Positions 63,616 to 64,000 of a stretch of DNA of 64,000 nucleotides are shown here, one piece after another. The stretch comes from CAZMZW01 sp963802275. Its GTDB lineage: Bacteria > Chloroflexota > Anaerolineae > Anaerolineales > Anaerolineaceae. The stretch is from NCBI GenBank assembly GCA_963802275.1, contig CAWDIB010000005.1, positions 62,001-126,000 of the forward strand, read 5' to 3'. Position 1 is the first letter of the stretch; the number at the start of each line of letters is the position of its first letter. Made by a program: the position numbers and the translations under genes. The notes under the pieces were generated by a model, which saw nothing but the letters and a program-made list of their open reading frames with translations, was not told where the DNA came from and did no database searches.

Positions 63616-63622
63616 CCTCGCC

Positions 63623-64000
63623 ATGCGGCGCTACCTTTACCTCGGGGTCTTTTTTTCGGGCATGACGTCGCTGGCTGTGGAACTTTCTGCTTCGCGCCTG
63701 CTGGGTAATTACTTCGGGTCGAGCAACCTGGTGTGGGCTTGCATCATCGGTCTGGTGCTGATCTACCTCACCATCGGCTACAGCCTGGGCGGCAAATGGG
63801 CGGACCAATCCCCCAAGTTTGAACGGTTCTTCAACATCCTCGCATGGGCAGCCCTGCTGGTGGGACTGGTGCCGATGGCAGCCCGCCCAATCCTGCGCCT
63901 GGCAAGCCAGGCTTTTGATGCCCTCCACCTCGGTCCGCTGGCCGGCGCCTTTATCGCCGTGCTGCTGCTCTTCAGCGCGCCGGTCATCCTGCTCGGCACC
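63623..64000 (+). CDS. spermidine-synthase-like membrane protein, N-terminal fragment
   Basis: The gene runs off the right edge; 126 residues are present. They begin MRRYLYLGVFFSGMTSLAVE, then SASRLLGNYFGSSNLVWACI, GYSLGGKWADQSP and at least three hydrophobic segments. This is the membrane part of the fused spermidine-synthase family, which carries a SpeE-like methyltransferase-fold domain at the C-terminus (not in the window). The promoter and start suggest leaderless translation. Confidence 0.8.
   Translation, partial: MRRYLYLGVFFSGMTSLAVELSASRLLGNYFGSSNLVWACIIGLVLIYLTIGYSLGGKWADQSPKFERFFNILAWAALLVGLVPMAARPILRLASQAFDALHLGPLAGAFIAVLLLFSAPVILLGT

Overview
The window looks like a chromosomal segment of a Chloroflexota bacterium, most likely class Anaerolineae. 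This is inferred from gene content and protein style, not from a marker gene. The hints are threonine/proline-rich linkers in surface proteins, a polyphosphate glucokinase, a mevalonate-type decarboxylase, a thiolase beside an AlkZ-like protein, an FtsH with GGG in its P-loop, and TATAAT boxes lying 7-9 bases before start codons. No rRNA, intact tRNA, CRISPR array, transposase or phage gene was seen.

Layout. 1-3.1 kb: SPFH-protein N-terminus, its partner, an Flp-pilin-like mini gene, comF, hpf and efp. 3.2-9.2 kb: ftsH, then a minus-strand run of acyl-CoA ligase, miaA, yraN and a diacylglycerol-type glycosyltransferase. 9.3-16.4 kb: cinA, an amidohydrolase-CYTH fusion, glycogen synthase, an EamA transporter, superoxide dismutase, a ferredoxin and an SRPBCC protein. 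16.4-20 kb is the least ordinary stretch: a broken ferredoxin copy, a tRNA-Pro-like remnant, small unknown genes, a nitroreductase and long AT-rich gaps. 20-22.3 kb: ruvX-mltG-ppgK. 22.5-32.4 kb: one tightly overlapping run of lipoprotein, msrP, msrQ, an AddB-like helicase-fold subunit, a UvrD/AddA-like helicase, a separate PD-(D/E)XK nuclease and recJ. 32.4-45.6 kb: L,D-transpeptidase, hemW, a LysM protein, trxB, aminotransferase, FabL-like reductase, cyclase, thiolase, AlkZ-like protein, NAD-dependent epimerase, a barrel-like unknown, ftsZ and a small protein. 45.8-49.7 kb: RRM RNA-binding protein, mevalonate decarboxylase, site-2 protease, HEAT protein and acylphosphatase. 49.7-54.5 kb: a glycyl radical enzyme with a frame-broken activase, an oxidoreductase and a 52-residue membrane protein behind a palindromic promoter. 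54.5-64 kb: uvrB, mfd, pth, two envelope-type small proteins, nnr and the start of a spermidine-synthase-like membrane protein.

Several otherwise well-conserved genes carry one-base frame breaks (msrP, the UvrD-like helicase, the LysM gene, uvrB, mfd), and the glycyl radical activase carries about five. Homopolymer or assembly errors are the simplest explanation for the single breaks; the activase may be truly decayed. The most notable biology is the amidohydrolase-CYTH fusion, the AddAB-like machine divided over three genes, the glycyl radical enzyme with a GCQE active-site loop, an FtsZ with His in place of a catalytic Asp, and the leaderless promoter architecture.
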